This document shows positions 43,676 through 51,456 of a DNA stretch of 64,000 nucleotides, in pieces. The stretch is from an archaeon (GTDB taxonomy: Archaea > Nanobdellota > Nanobdellia > Woesearchaeales > GW2011-AR15). Position 1 is the stretch's first letter. The number at the start of each line of letters is the position of its first letter. The notes beneath the pieces were generated by a model that did not search any database, was not told where the DNA came from, and worked only from the letters and a program-made list of their open reading frames with translations. The DNA lies in the NCBI GenBank assembly GCA_018657065.1, contig JABHXU010000004.1, positions 1 to 64,000 on the forward strand, given 5' to 3'. A program made the translations under genes and the position numbers.

Positions 43676-44891
43676 CGCAACACCACAAGGGATGATGGAT
43701 TTAATTTTAAATACTCCTAGATCTCCAGAAGTAGTAGAGACATTTAGAGAACTTTTAAGAACAAATCCAAATTGGAAAAATGAACTTAAAGCTGCAGGTT
43801 TAAATCCTGATGCTGTTCAAACACATGTAAACGTACTTGATAAAGATTTAAATTTATTACAAACGGAGGCTAGAATGACACAAGCAGATGATGAATTCAA
43901 AAAAAATATTGAAGTATTAGAAGAACATATGGGTGACGAATTAAAAAAAGTCGCAGATAGATTAGCAAAATTAACATATATTTTTGCAGATCAACAAAGA
44001 GCACTTCAAAGAGCCGGAGTTAAAGAAGGCGAAACTGAAGAACAATTAAAAAAACTAGAAACTGCATTAGATGCAATCAATCAAAAACATTTATTGAATC
44101 CCGCTGAAGAAAGAAACGCTGAAGCTTCAATTGAAGAAGTACACAATTTTTTGCAAAAAGCTTCTGGAACACTTCCTTATACATTAATCTTTATAAGAAG
44201 AAATGTTAGAAAAGAAAGTAAACTTTTCAAAGAAATTGATGCTGCACATAAACATATGAAAAAATTTAACATTGAAGTTGGAGATAAACTCGATAAGTTA
44301 CATAAAAAAAAGAAAAGTGTAACTGTCAGAAAAAAATTAATGCTTGGAGATTGGGGTAAATCTGAATTACTCTGGAGCAAATTGATTCCAGCTTGGAGAA
44401 AACCTGTTAGAAAAGAAATTAAAAAGCTAATGTTAGACCCAGAATTCATGGATCTACAACTTGATGGATTCATGGAATTAGAAAAACAGCTAAGAGATTT
44501 CAAAAGAGAATTTCAACAAATTTTTTCATATCAAACAGGTTATGCTGGTTTAGCTAAAGTTTATCAAAAAAATATTAACATACTTGTTGGAAATTGTGAA
44601 GATGTTGAAAAAAAGTTAAGAAATGCTTACCGAGATACTGCACCATCTGAAAGACTTGAGGCATTAAAAAAACTATATGCACCAAGTAAAGGTACTCAAA
44701 CTCTTGAAACAAAATTTGCAGCCTTAACTAAAAAAGTATTGCAATTAATTCTTGATCTAGTTAGTGCACTTGATGTTATTCGTGGACATATTGGAAAAAT
44801 TGAAAACCTTATTGCTCAGATAACTAAACATTATGACGAAGGTGATTACAATCCAACAGGCGCAGGAAATAAACCATATTCAACAATATAA
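43668..44891 (+). CDS. Large helical/coiled-coil protein, 407 aa
   Basis: This soluble protein is almost entirely charged helix (ELLRTNPNWKNELKAAGLNPDAV, FKKNIEVLEEHMGDELKKVADRLAKL, KLMLDPEFMDLQLDGFMELEKQLRDFKREFQQIF). It has no cysteine-rich or catalytic motif. Overlap with the membrane-protein gene upstream suggests it works with it at the inner face of the membrane, perhaps as a scaffold. No family recognised. Confidence 0.6.
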   Translation: MANATPQGMMDLILNTPRSPEVVETFRELLRTNPNWKNELKAAGLNPDAVQTHVNVLDKDLNLLQTEARMTQADDEFKKNIEVLEEHMGDELKKVADRLAKLTYIFADQQRALQRAGVKEGETEEQLKKLETALDAINQKHLLNPAEERNAEASIEEVHNFLQKASGTLPYTLIFIRRNVRKESKLFKEIDAAHKHMKKFNIEVGDKLDKLHKKKKSVTVRKKLMLGDWGKSELLWSKLIPAWRKPVRKEIKKLMLDPEFMDLQLDGFMELEKQLRDFKREFQQIFSYQTGYAGLAKVYQKNINILVGNCEDVEKKLRNAYRDTAPSERLEALKKLYAPSKGTQTLETKFAALTKKVLQLILDLVSALDVIRGHIGKIENLIAQITKHYDEGDYNPTGAGNKPYSTI

Positions 44892-44955
44892 TTTTTTCTT
44901 TTTATTTTCTATTTTTTTAATTAACTTTATAAATCTAAAACTACTATTATAATAT

Positions 44956-45345
44956 ATGAAAGTAGAAAATTGTACCCTCCTAAAAGCACTTAATTGTAAT
45001 GTAGATGAAACAATAGTTAATGTAGCAAAAACTCTTAAAGAAAATAAGCAAAGAAGAATCATAATTATAGACGAGAAGAAGTCTCCTGTAGGAATAATTT
45101 CAACTACAGACATTAATAATAAAGTAGTAGCAGAAAACAAGGATTGCAATGAATTAACAGCAGCTAATGTAATGAACAAATTGTACTTAACTTGTGAGTG
45201 CAATGATGACCTAGGTGACATTTATGAAAAAATGATTGAACATAAATCATTTTTTGTTCCAGTTACTAAAGAAACTAAATTATATGCAGTATTAACATAT
45301 GGTGAATTAGTACATAATGTTAAAGAAGCAATTAAAGGTAATTAA
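44956..45345 (+). CDS. CBS-pair protein, 129 aa
   Basis: The residues form two CBS motifs (LNCNVDETIVNVAKTLKENKQRRIIIIDEKKSPVGIISTTDINN and VMNKLYLTCECNDDLGDIYEKMIEHKSFFVPVTKETKLYAVLTYGELV). No fused domain is present, so it may act as a nucleotide-sensing partner. A TATA box CTTTATAAA lies 27 nt before the ATG, indicating a leaderless transcript. Confidence 0.78.
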   Translation: MKVENCTLLKALNCNVDETIVNVAKTLKENKQRRIIIIDEKKSPVGIISTTDINNKVVAENKDCNELTAANVMNKLYLTCECNDDLGDIYEKMIEHKSFFVPVTKETKLYAVLTYGELVHNVKEAIKGN

Positions 45346-45379
45346 TTGTTAAATTCAGTCAATATAGGAGGTCAAAAAA

Positions 45380-46183
45380 ATGCAGCCAAAAATCGATCCA
45401 AAACGAGCAGATTTAGAAGCAATTTTAAAAGCAGTCCCTCAAATTAGAAATATTATAAATAAAGTACCTCTAGATGCATTTAAAGAAGATCTTAGACAAA
45501 AAATTTTATCATACACTGATAAACAGGGTGTAAGTTTACAAAAAAAAGCAGTTAACGCTGGAAGGGGTGACGAATTTTTAACATATGTTGACCATCTTGT
45601 TGATGAAAAATATTCAGTATTATATGGTGCAGATTATGTTTTAGGTCAAATTGAACATGTAATTTTAGGAATAGCAAATAAAAAACCTGGTGGTCTAGGA
45701 AAAATAACAATGAAATTTGCAGGCAGAACTGTACTTCTTCCTGCTTACTTAGCTACTTACGCAGTTCATAAAGTAGTTGATGACATGATGGGACAATGGT
45801 CAGGTCTTTATAGTAGGGATCTAAAAGGGCAATTCACATATCAATTAGATGATTTAATTCGACAAGTTAGAACTGTTGGAGATATTGCTGGAATAACTAC
45901 ATTAGTTGATGGAATAATTCCGGGATCAGTTTCAAAAATATTGCCAGGAATTCCACAAAGAATTGGAAAATCTGCTATTAGAGACGCTAACGGTTGGATA
46001 GAAACAGGACAAGATCCTAGTCCAGGATATAGCAGTGACATTAAATCTCTAATTGAAAAAATGAAAGGTTTAAGACCGCATTTAGGAAAAGTTGTAGATT
46101 ATCATGAAAGATTTAATCAAGATTATAGCGCAGATCATGTTCCAGCTAGTAGTCTTGTTCAAATATATGGTGGCGCAGCTTAA
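45380..46183 (+). CDS. Hypothetical protein, 267 aa
   Basis: I do not recognise this protein. It is helical with hydrophobic helices around residues 105-135 (GKITMKFAGRTVLLPAYLATYAVHKVVDDMMGQW) and a Gly/Pro-rich segment (LVDGIIPGSVSKILPGIPQRIG). A strong GGAGGT site lies 7 nt before the ATG. It follows the CBS gene by 34 nt and may share its transcript. Confidence 0.6.
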   Translation: MQPKIDPKRADLEAILKAVPQIRNIINKVPLDAFKEDLRQKILSYTDKQGVSLQKKAVNAGRGDEFLTYVDHLVDEKYSVLYGADYVLGQIEHVILGIANKKPGGLGKITMKFAGRTVLLPAYLATYAVHKVVDDMMGQWSGLYSRDLKGQFTYQLDDLIRQVRTVGDIAGITTLVDGIIPGSVSKILPGIPQRIGKSAIRDANGWIETGQDPSPGYSSDIKSLIEKMKGLRPHLGKVVDYHERFNQDYSADHVPASSLVQIYGGAA

Positions 46184-46254
46184 TTTTTTCTTTTTATTTT
46201 ATTTACCAAAAATTTATATAATGTATTTATTCTAATTTTATTTGAGGTGTTTTA

Positions 46255-46962
46255 ATGGATATTAAACTTACAAAAAAACCTACTAAAGTGAAAATTATTG
46301 ACGGTTTTCCTGGATTTGGGTTAATTGGAACTATAACAACTGAATTTTTAATTGAACATTTACAAGCTGAAAAAATTGGTTCATTTCATTATGAAGAATT
46401 ACCAGCAACTGTTGCAATCCATAATGAAAAATTAGTTGATCCTATGGGTGTTTTTTATAATAAAAAATACAATTTAGTAATTTTACACACCATTCTTAAT
46501 TCAAATGGACTTGAATGGCAACTTGCTCAAGCTATAATGAAAATGGCTAAAAATCTCCAAGCAACAGAAATTCTTAGTCTAGAAGGAGTATCTAGTCCTC
46601 AAGTAACTAAATCTGAAAAAGTCTTTTTTTATTCAAATAAAGAAAAGAAAAAAGAACTTCTAAAAAAGCAAGGATTAATTCCATTAAAAGAATCAATTAT
46701 TGTTGGAGTTTCAGGAGCATTAATGTTAAGAACTAAAACACCTTTAACATGTTTATTTGCTGAAACAAGATCAGATATGCCTGATAGCAAAGCAGCTTCA
46801 AACATAATTAAAGCACTTGACAATTATTTAGGATTAAAAGTTGATTATAAACCACTTCTTAAACAAGCTGAAAAATTTGAAAGTAAGTTTAAATCTATTC
46901 TTAAACAAAGTTCTTTAGCTAAAAACGAAGTAGATCAAAAAAGACTAAATTATTTAGGTTAA
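46255..46962 (+). CDS. PAC2-family protein (proteasome assembly chaperone-like)
   Basis: The 235-residue protein has the PAC2 opening KVKIIDGFPGFGLIGTITTEFLIEHL, then LPATVAIHNEKLVDPMGVFYNKKYNLVILHTI and the SLEGVSSP and VGVSGALMLRTKTPLTCLFAETRSDMPDSKAASNIIKALDNYLGL stretches. Eukaryotic PAC2 helps assemble the 20S proteasome; archaeal relatives are presumed chaperones. No proteasome subunit gene is in the window. GAGGTG precedes the ATG. Confidence 0.88.
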   Translation: MDIKLTKKPTKVKIIDGFPGFGLIGTITTEFLIEHLQAEKIGSFHYEELPATVAIHNEKLVDPMGVFYNKKYNLVILHTILNSNGLEWQLAQAIMKMAKNLQATEILSLEGVSSPQVTKSEKVFFYSNKEKKKELLKKQGLIPLKESIIVGVSGALMLRTKTPLTCLFAETRSDMPDSKAASNIIKALDNYLGLKVDYKPLLKQAEKFESKFKSILKQSSLAKNEVDQKRLNYLG

Positions 46963-46968
46963 TTTTAT

Positions 46969-47382
46969 TTATTTTTTTAAATTTAATTTTTCAACAGGTT
47001 TTTGTACTTCTTGAAGCCACATTAAACCAATTCTCATCATATCTTTATTGAATTTTTCAGAAATTTTATACACTTTTCCGTAAAGATCATAATCAACAAG
47101 ACCCATGCTTTTCATTGGAGTTAGAATTCTATCATAGAATTGTCTCTTATTATAAGAAATTTTTACTTTTTTGCCTTGATAAGGGGGTTCATCAATTTCA
47201 GCAATTAGTTCTCCATCATGCAATCTAGTTGCAAACAGTGACATTTCAGTTTTACTGATTTGATTACCATTTTCTTTCATATATCTAATTAGAAGTTTAG
47301 CGACAATCTTTTGTTGTTTAGTAGCAAAAATGACTTCAAATACATCTTCTGGCAAATTAAACCTATCATATAGGATTACCAT
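46969..47382 (-). CDS. Probable winged-helix DNA-binding protein, 137 aa
   Basis: ATG 47382 is chosen because GGGGGGAT lies 4 nt before it; the longer frame is unlikely. The central part (AKLLIRYMKENGNQISKTEMSLFATRLHDGELIAEID, RQFYDRILTPMKSMGLVDYDLYGKVYKISEKFNKDMMRIG) looks like helix-turn-helix with a wing and ends in a short amphipathic helix. A 16-bp palindrome in its 5' region suggests autoregulation. No family name can be given. Confidence 0.5.
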   Translation of the reverse strand: MVILYDRFNLPEDVFEVIFATKQQKIVAKLLIRYMKENGNQISKTEMSLFATRLHDGELIAEIDEPPYQGKKVKISYNKRQFYDRILTPMKSMGLVDYDLYGKVYKISEKFNKDMMRIGLMWLQEVQKPVEKLNLKK

Positions 47383-47432
47383 GTTTATCCCCCCGAATAA
47401 CACGTAAAAATGCAAAATATTTTTAGTGCTTA

Positions 47433-47448
47433 AACAGTTTAAACTGTT
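47433..47448. promoter_or_regulatory. 16-bp perfect palindrome AACAGTTTAAACTGTT
   Basis: It lies between the winged-helix-like gene and its TATA-like ATTTAAAT (47474-47482), near the expected transcript start. This is a strong candidate operator. Confidence 0.6.
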
Positions 47449-47560
47449 AATAGTATAGATAGTAGTATACTGATATTTAAATAATTTTCCTTAATTTAGT
47501 AATTGTAGTATTTGTTATAATTTGTAGTTTAGCTTTTACTATCACAAAGTTTAAAAAACA

Positions 47561-47728
47561 TCCCACATTAGTTTTATTTATTGGGAATCCAGGTGTAATT
47601 CCTGGGCTGTGCCGCAACCGTTAATATCAAGTTTGATAAAAACTTGATAGTTGTCACGCAATTTTACTGTTCTGTCGCGTGACATAAAGCCGGAATACCT
47701 AATGTCCTTCGAGCAAAGGTGATAAAAA
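47561..47728 (+). ncRNA. Cobalamin (adenosyl-/methylcobalamin-type) riboswitch
   Basis: The RNA shows the conserved cobalamin aptamer core: TTGGGAATCCAGGTGTAATT (47581-47600), then CCTGGGCTGTGCCGCAACCG (47601-47620), and the B12-box-like AAAGCCGGAATACCTAATGT (47686-47705). The closing helix ACATTAG (47565-47571) pairs perfectly with CTAATGT (47699-47705). CCAGG (47589-47593) pairs with CCTGG (47601-47605). Two strong hairpins sit in the variable middle: TATCAAGTTT/AAACTTGATA (47625-47649) and TGTCACGC/GCGTGACA (47652-47684). Downstream, CCTT (47706-47709) can pair with AAGG (47716-47719), masking the ribosome site AAAGGTGAT of the next gene, which suggests translational control. Such riboswitches are known mainly from bacteria. 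Confidence 0.85.
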
Positions 47729-48073
47729 ATGGAAAAAATAAACGCAACTAAAAGCCCTAATTGTATTGAAATTAGAGGTGAATATCATCCAATAAAAGAT
47801 CTAGTTTTAGATAAATTTGGTTATCTTCTAATTAGACCAAATAAAGAATTAAACTTAATTGAACTAGGTTTTTGTAAAAAAGATAATGTAATTGAAATTG
47901 TAATTAGTGGAAAAACTCCACAAGATATTTACAAAATTGTCTGTGAAAAAAATCTTTTAGCAAAAACAGATCATTATGCATATTTAGGAAAAGAATTACA
48001 AAAAGCTTACTTAGCCCTAAAACATGGACTTGATTATGTTCAAGATGAAGACTTGATCTTAAATAGGAACTAA
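47729..48073 (+). CDS. DUF4346-like protein, 114 aa, behind a cobalamin riboswitch
   Basis: The conserved stretch is VIEIVISGKTPQDIYKIVCEKNLL followed by KTDHYAYLGKELQKAYLALKHGLDYVQDE, which I recall from the DUF4346 family (D-H-x-A-Y-L-G-x-E-L-x-K-A). Some members are fused to or placed near pterin- or corrinoid-type methyltransferases, but the biochemical role is not established. Control by a cobalamin riboswitch suggests a link to B12 use, salvage or B12-dependent methyl transfer. GGTGAT precedes the ATG. The end overlaps the convergent gene by 15 bp. Confidence 0.65.
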   Translation: MEKINATKSPNCIEIRGEYHPIKDLVLDKFGYLLIRPNKELNLIELGFCKKDNVIEIVISGKTPQDIYKIVCEKNLLAKTDHYAYLGKELQKAYLALKHGLDYVQDEDLILNRN

Positions 48074-48427
48074 ATTATTATGGTATGCTCCATAATCTTT
48101 TACTTTTAATCCAAAATTATCTGTTAAAAAATCATCCACAGTAGCCCATACTGGTGGATTACTAGTTGTGGGTAAATTAAACTCTGTTCCTTCAACAAGA
48201 TCTGAAAGTTTGATTAAATTGTATTCATTTACATCCACAATTCCCTTTCTAGCATGTGCTTTTGATTGACTATGTACAGGAATGAGAACACTTAATCTTT
48301 TTTCAGAAAGTTCCCTAGCAAGATAAAATCTATTCTGATATTCAAATTTTTGAGGTAATCCAATATTTCTATCTACTTTAATTGCAAGATGAGTATACAT
48401 TTCATGTCCATGCCAAAATCCAATCAT
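48059..48427 (-). CDS. Hypothetical protein, 122 aa
   Basis: Starting at ATG 48427, 26 nt after a TATA box TTTATATAT, the protein reads MIGFWHGHEMYTHLAIKVDR and continues as a small mixed domain with LARELSEKRLSVLIPVHSQSKAHARKG. No membrane segment or metal motif is present beyond two histidines (HGHE). Not recognised. Confidence 0.55.
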   Translation of the reverse strand: MIGFWHGHEMYTHLAIKVDRNIGLPQKFEYQNRFYLARELSEKRLSVLIPVHSQSKAHARKGIVDVNEYNLIKLSDLVEGTEFNLPTTSNPPVWATVDDFLTDNFGLKVKDYGAYHNNLVPI

Positions 48428-48486
48428 TCTCCTAAGTAGAAACAAGTAATATATAAATAAATAAGAAAAAGATTAAAAAGAAAAAA

Positions 48487-50481
48487 TTAGAATTTAAACT
48501 TAAGTTCTTTATCATCAATATTTTCTCTAAGTTTCTTAATTAATTTTTCTACTTTAACTCCAAACTTAACTTGTCCATCTAAAGTTCTTAATGCAACAGT
48601 ATTGTTTTCAATTTCTTTATCTCCAATAGTAAGCATTATAGGAATTTTTTGAAGTTGAGCTTCTCTAACTTTTTTTGGAATAGATTCTGCTCTATTATCT
48701 AATTCAACTCTAATTCCTGCTTTTTTGAATTCATCAACAACTTTTTGAGCTTTTTTCTCTAGTTTTTGAGAAATTGTCATAATTCTTACTTGAACTGGAC
48801 TTAACCAAATTGGGAATTTCCCAGCAAAATGTTCAATTAAAAATCCAATAAATCTCTCGTGAGTTCCTAATGGAGCTCTATGAATTACAACTGGAACATG
48901 ATCTTTTCCATCTTTTCCAGCATATTTTAAATTGAATTTCCCAGGCATGAATAAATCAATTTGGTTAGTTGATGCTGTAAATTCTCTACCTATAACTGAT
49001 TTAATTTGAAAATCAATTTTAGGACCATAAAAAGCTGCTCCACCTTGTTCAACTTTATATTTTACACCTGATTTTTCCATTGCTTTTCTCATCAGATCTT
49101 CAGCTTCAACCCACATTTCTTCTTCTCCATGATATTTATCATCACTCGGGTCTCTTAAAGCTAGTTCCATTTGATACTCTTTAATACCTAATTTTTTGTA
49201 ATAGTATTCATGAAGTCTAATAACATCAATGAATTCTTTTACTGCTTGCTCTTTTGTACAATAAATATGAGCATCATTCATTTGCATGCCTCTAACCCTC
49301 ATTAAGCCTGTTATTGCTCCACTTTGTTCATATCTATGACATGTACCATACTCTGCAACTCTAAGTGGCAAATCCCTATAAGATCGAGGTCTAGCTGAAA
49401 ATACTTTATGATGAAATGGGCAATTCATTGGTTTAATATAATATTTTTCACCATCAATATTCATTGGTGCAAACATTGAATCTTTATAGTGAGGCAAATG
49501 TTCACTTGTATGAAACAATCCTTCTTTAGTTATCATTGGTGTAGTTACTCTAACATAACCCCATTTTTCTTCAGTTTCTTTAGCCCAATTTTCTAATTCT
49601 TCTTTAATTATATTTCCTTTAGGAAGCCAAATAACAAGTCCAGGTCCAATATCTTCATCAATTTCAAAAATATCTAATTCTCTACCAATTTTTCTATGAT
49701 CTCTTTTTTTAGCTTCTTCAAGCAAGTTCAAATGCTTTTTTAATTCTTTTTTATCTTGAAATGCTGTTCCATATATCCTTTGAAGTTGTTCATTTTCTGA
49801 ATTTCCTCTCCAATAAGCTGAAGCTATACTTAGAAGTTTAACATACCCAACTTGACTTGTTGATCTAACGTGAGGTCCTGCACATAAATCTGCAAATTCT
49901 TCCCCTGTGTAATATATTGTTGCTTTTTCTTTATTTTGTTCAATTTCATCAAGCCATTCTTGTTTATACTTGTTTCCCTTGAAAAGTTTTCTAACTTCTT
50001 TAACTGAAAGTTCTTTTCTAACTATAGGTAAATCTGCCTTGATAATTTTTTTCATTTCTGATTCAATTTTTTCAAAATCTTCTTTGGAAAATCTTTTATT
50101 TGAATCAAAATCAAAATAATATCCTTCGTCTGTTGCTGGACCCATAGCCATTAAAACTCCAGGATATAAATTCAACATTGCTTGAGTTAAAATATGTTCA
50201 GCTGTATGCCAAATTACTTTTTTTCCTTCGTGATCTTTCCCTGTTAATATTTTAAAATTACAGTTTTTATCAATAGGCCTATCTAAGTCCCAGACTTCAC
50301 CATCAACAACAACAGCTAATGATGCTCTTGCTAATCCTTCTCCAATCGATTTAGCGATTTCATAACCACTAACACCTTTTTTATATTCTTTTTTTGATCC
50401 ATCTGGTAATGTAATTTTTATTCCTGGAAAATCTTTAGATTTTCTGGCACTATTAATCTTTGATTGATTTGTGTTTGACAT
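48487..50481 (-). CDS. thrS: Threonyl-tRNA synthetase (bacterial-type)
   Basis: The 664 residues follow the bacterial ThrRS order. A TGS domain comes first (ITLPDGSKKEYKKGVSGYEIAKSIG, about 22-46). A second additional editing domain follows, with HTAEHILTQAM (H-x-x-x-H, about 91-101) and the C/H site YTGEEFADLCAGPHVRSTSQVG. The class II core has motif 2 YRDLPLRVAEYGTCHRYEQSGAITGLMRVRGM and zinc ligands, and the C-terminal anticodon-binding domain ends the protein. Typical archaeal ThrRS has a different editing domain, so the gene was probably acquired from bacteria. GGTGAT lies 5 nt before the ATG. It is preceded by a threonine-codon leader peptide and three hairpins. Confidence 0.96.
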   Translation of the reverse strand: MSNTNQSKINSARKSKDFPGIKITLPDGSKKEYKKGVSGYEIAKSIGEGLARASLAVVVDGEVWDLDRPIDKNCNFKILTGKDHEGKKVIWHTAEHILTQAMLNLYPGVLMAMGPATDEGYYFDFDSNKRFSKEDFEKIESEMKKIIKADLPIVRKELSVKEVRKLFKGNKYKQEWLDEIEQNKEKATIYYTGEEFADLCAGPHVRSTSQVGYVKLLSIASAYWRGNSENEQLQRIYGTAFQDKKELKKHLNLLEEAKKRDHRKIGRELDIFEIDEDIGPGLVIWLPKGNIIKEELENWAKETEEKWGYVRVTTPMITKEGLFHTSEHLPHYKDSMFAPMNIDGEKYYIKPMNCPFHHKVFSARPRSYRDLPLRVAEYGTCHRYEQSGAITGLMRVRGMQMNDAHIYCTKEQAVKEFIDVIRLHEYYYKKLGIKEYQMELALRDPSDDKYHGEEEMWVEAEDLMRKAMEKSGVKYKVEQGGAAFYGPKIDFQIKSVIGREFTASTNQIDLFMPGKFNLKYAGKDGKDHVPVVIHRAPLGTHERFIGFLIEHFAGKFPIWLSPVQVRIMTISQKLEKKAQKVVDEFKKAGIRVELDNRAESIPKKVREAQLQKIPIMLTIGDKEIENNTVALRTLDGQVKFGVKVEKLIKKLRENIDDKELKFKF

Positions 50482-50532
50482 TTATAATCACCTTCAATAT
50501 TATTATTTTTTAATTAAGTACAATAAAAATCT

Positions 50533-50577
50533 TTTGAAAAACAAAGTTTTTCAAAGCCTAGAAAATTTTATTTTCTA
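50533..50577 (-). terminator. Two hairpins of the thrS leader, the second followed by a T-run
   Basis: On the minus strand, TAGAAAAT/ATTTTCTA (50559-50577) is followed by TTTGAAAAAC/GTTTTTCAAA (50533-50555) and then AGATTTTTATTG. The last could act as a terminator. AAAAAC upstream (minus strand, 50580-50585) could pair with GTTTTT and prevent that hairpin, an alternative fold expected of an attenuator. Pairings were read by eye. Confidence 0.5.
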
Positions 50578-50603
50578 ATGTTTTTATAAAATAGTTAAAC
50601 AAT

Positions 50604-50634
50604 GAACACCTAACAAGTCGTTGGTGCCGTGTTC
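50604..50634 (-). promoter_or_regulatory. Hairpin over the Thr codons of the thrS leader
   Basis: GAACAC (minus 50634-50629) pairs with GTGTTC (50609-50604), enclosing Thr codons and the TAG of the leader peptide. A competing inner stem is CACCAAC/GTTAGGTG with a one-base bulge. A ribosome stalled at the Thr codons would disrupt this fold. Confidence 0.5.
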
Positions 50635-50699
50635 GTCGTATCATTATCTAGAATTAATAAAATAAACTCTTCAATATCTCCAAATACTGTTTGTGGCAT
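50610..50699 (-). CDS. Putative threonine leader peptide upstream of thrS, 29 aa
   Basis: The ORF begins MPQTVFGDIEEF and ends DNDTTNTAPTTC before TAG. Six of 29 residues are threonine, five of them within the last nine, encoded by ACG four times and ACT once. A TATA box TTTATATA (50724-50731) is centred 28 nt before its ATG, the spacing of leaderless genes in this window, so the transcript should start at this ATG. Its end overlaps a hairpin, and two more hairpins plus a T-run lie before thrS, whose start is 128 nt downstream of the stop. This is attenuator architecture; regulation is inference. Confidence 0.75.
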   Translation of the reverse strand: MPQTVFGDIEEFILLILDNDTTNTAPTTC

Positions 50700-50736
50700 G
50701 ATGAAAAGATAAGACCTATTTAATATATAAAAGTTA

Positions 50737-50820
50737 CTATTCACTTGATTTTGATGATTCATATGCTCTTTCAACCAAACTAGGTAAAGTTGCTTTGTGT
50801 TCTAATTTTATAAAATTCAT
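50737..50820 (-). CDS. Possible 27-aa ORF upstream of the thrS promoter
   Basis: It encodes an amphipathic-looking peptide (MNFIKLEHKATLPSLVERAY, then ESSKSSE). It ends just before the thrS-leader TATA box. No convincing TATA or ribosome site precedes it, so coding is uncertain. The rest of the interval 50840-50877 shows only the start of the divergent plus-strand gene region. Confidence 0.3.
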   Translation of the reverse strand: MNFIKLEHKATLPSLVERAYESSKSSE

Positions 50821-50877
50821 TTTTCACAACTTTTATTAACCCCCAGCTCATTAAAAATCTCATTGAGGTGTTGAATT

Positions 50878-51453
50878 ATGAAACTTAAAATTGGAGTTAT
50901 GGGAAGTGCTGCAAAAGTTAATGATATTACTTTAAAAGAAAGAGCTAGAGAAGTAGGTAGAGAAATTGCTCGTCACAATTGTATTTTAGTTAATGGTGCA
51001 ACAACTGGAATGCCTAACGAAGCTGCTATTGGATGTAGAGAAGAAGATGGTTTTGTTATGGGAATAAGTCCCGCTATGGATCTAGATGAACATATTAAAA
51101 AATGGAAACTCCCATATAAGGAATATGATCTAATTGTTTATACTGGACAAGGATTTATGTTTAGAGATATTTTAAACATTAGAACTTCTGATGCTGTTGT
51201 GTTTTTAAGAGGATCTGTAGGAACACTTAATGAATTTACTATTGGTTTTGAGGAAGGAAAAGTAATGGGAATTTTAGAGAACATGGGTGGAATTTCTGGA
51301 TTTATTGATGAAATCATCCAAATAGCAAAAAAAGAAACAAATGCCACAGTTATTTACGAAAAAGACCCAAAAAAATTAATTAGAAAACTTGTCCAAGAAG
51401 TTCAAAAACAAAATAGAAGAACACATAAAAAAAGTATAAAGATGGTTGGGTAG
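50878..51453 (+). CDS. LOG-family / lysine decarboxylase-like Rossmann protein
   Basis: The 191-residue protein has the LOG/TIGR00725 layout: KLKIGVMGSAAKVNDITLKERAREVGREIARHNCILVNGATTGMPNEAA at the start and the signature FLRGSVGTLNEFTIGFEEGKVMGIL (variant of PGG-x-GT-x-x-E), placing the catalytic Glu. LOG enzymes release free bases from nucleoside monophosphates, but many family members are uncharacterised. GAGGTG lies 7 nt before the ATG. It is convergent with the interrupted acetyltransferase. Confidence 0.75.
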   Translation: MKLKIGVMGSAAKVNDITLKERAREVGREIARHNCILVNGATTGMPNEAAIGCREEDGFVMGISPAMDLDEHIKKWKLPYKEYDLIVYTGQGFMFRDILNIRTSDAVVFLRGSVGTLNEFTIGFEEGKVMGILENMGGISGFIDEIIQIAKKETNATVIYEKDPKKLIRKLVQEVQKQNRRTHKKSIKMVG

Positions 51454-51456
51454 ATT

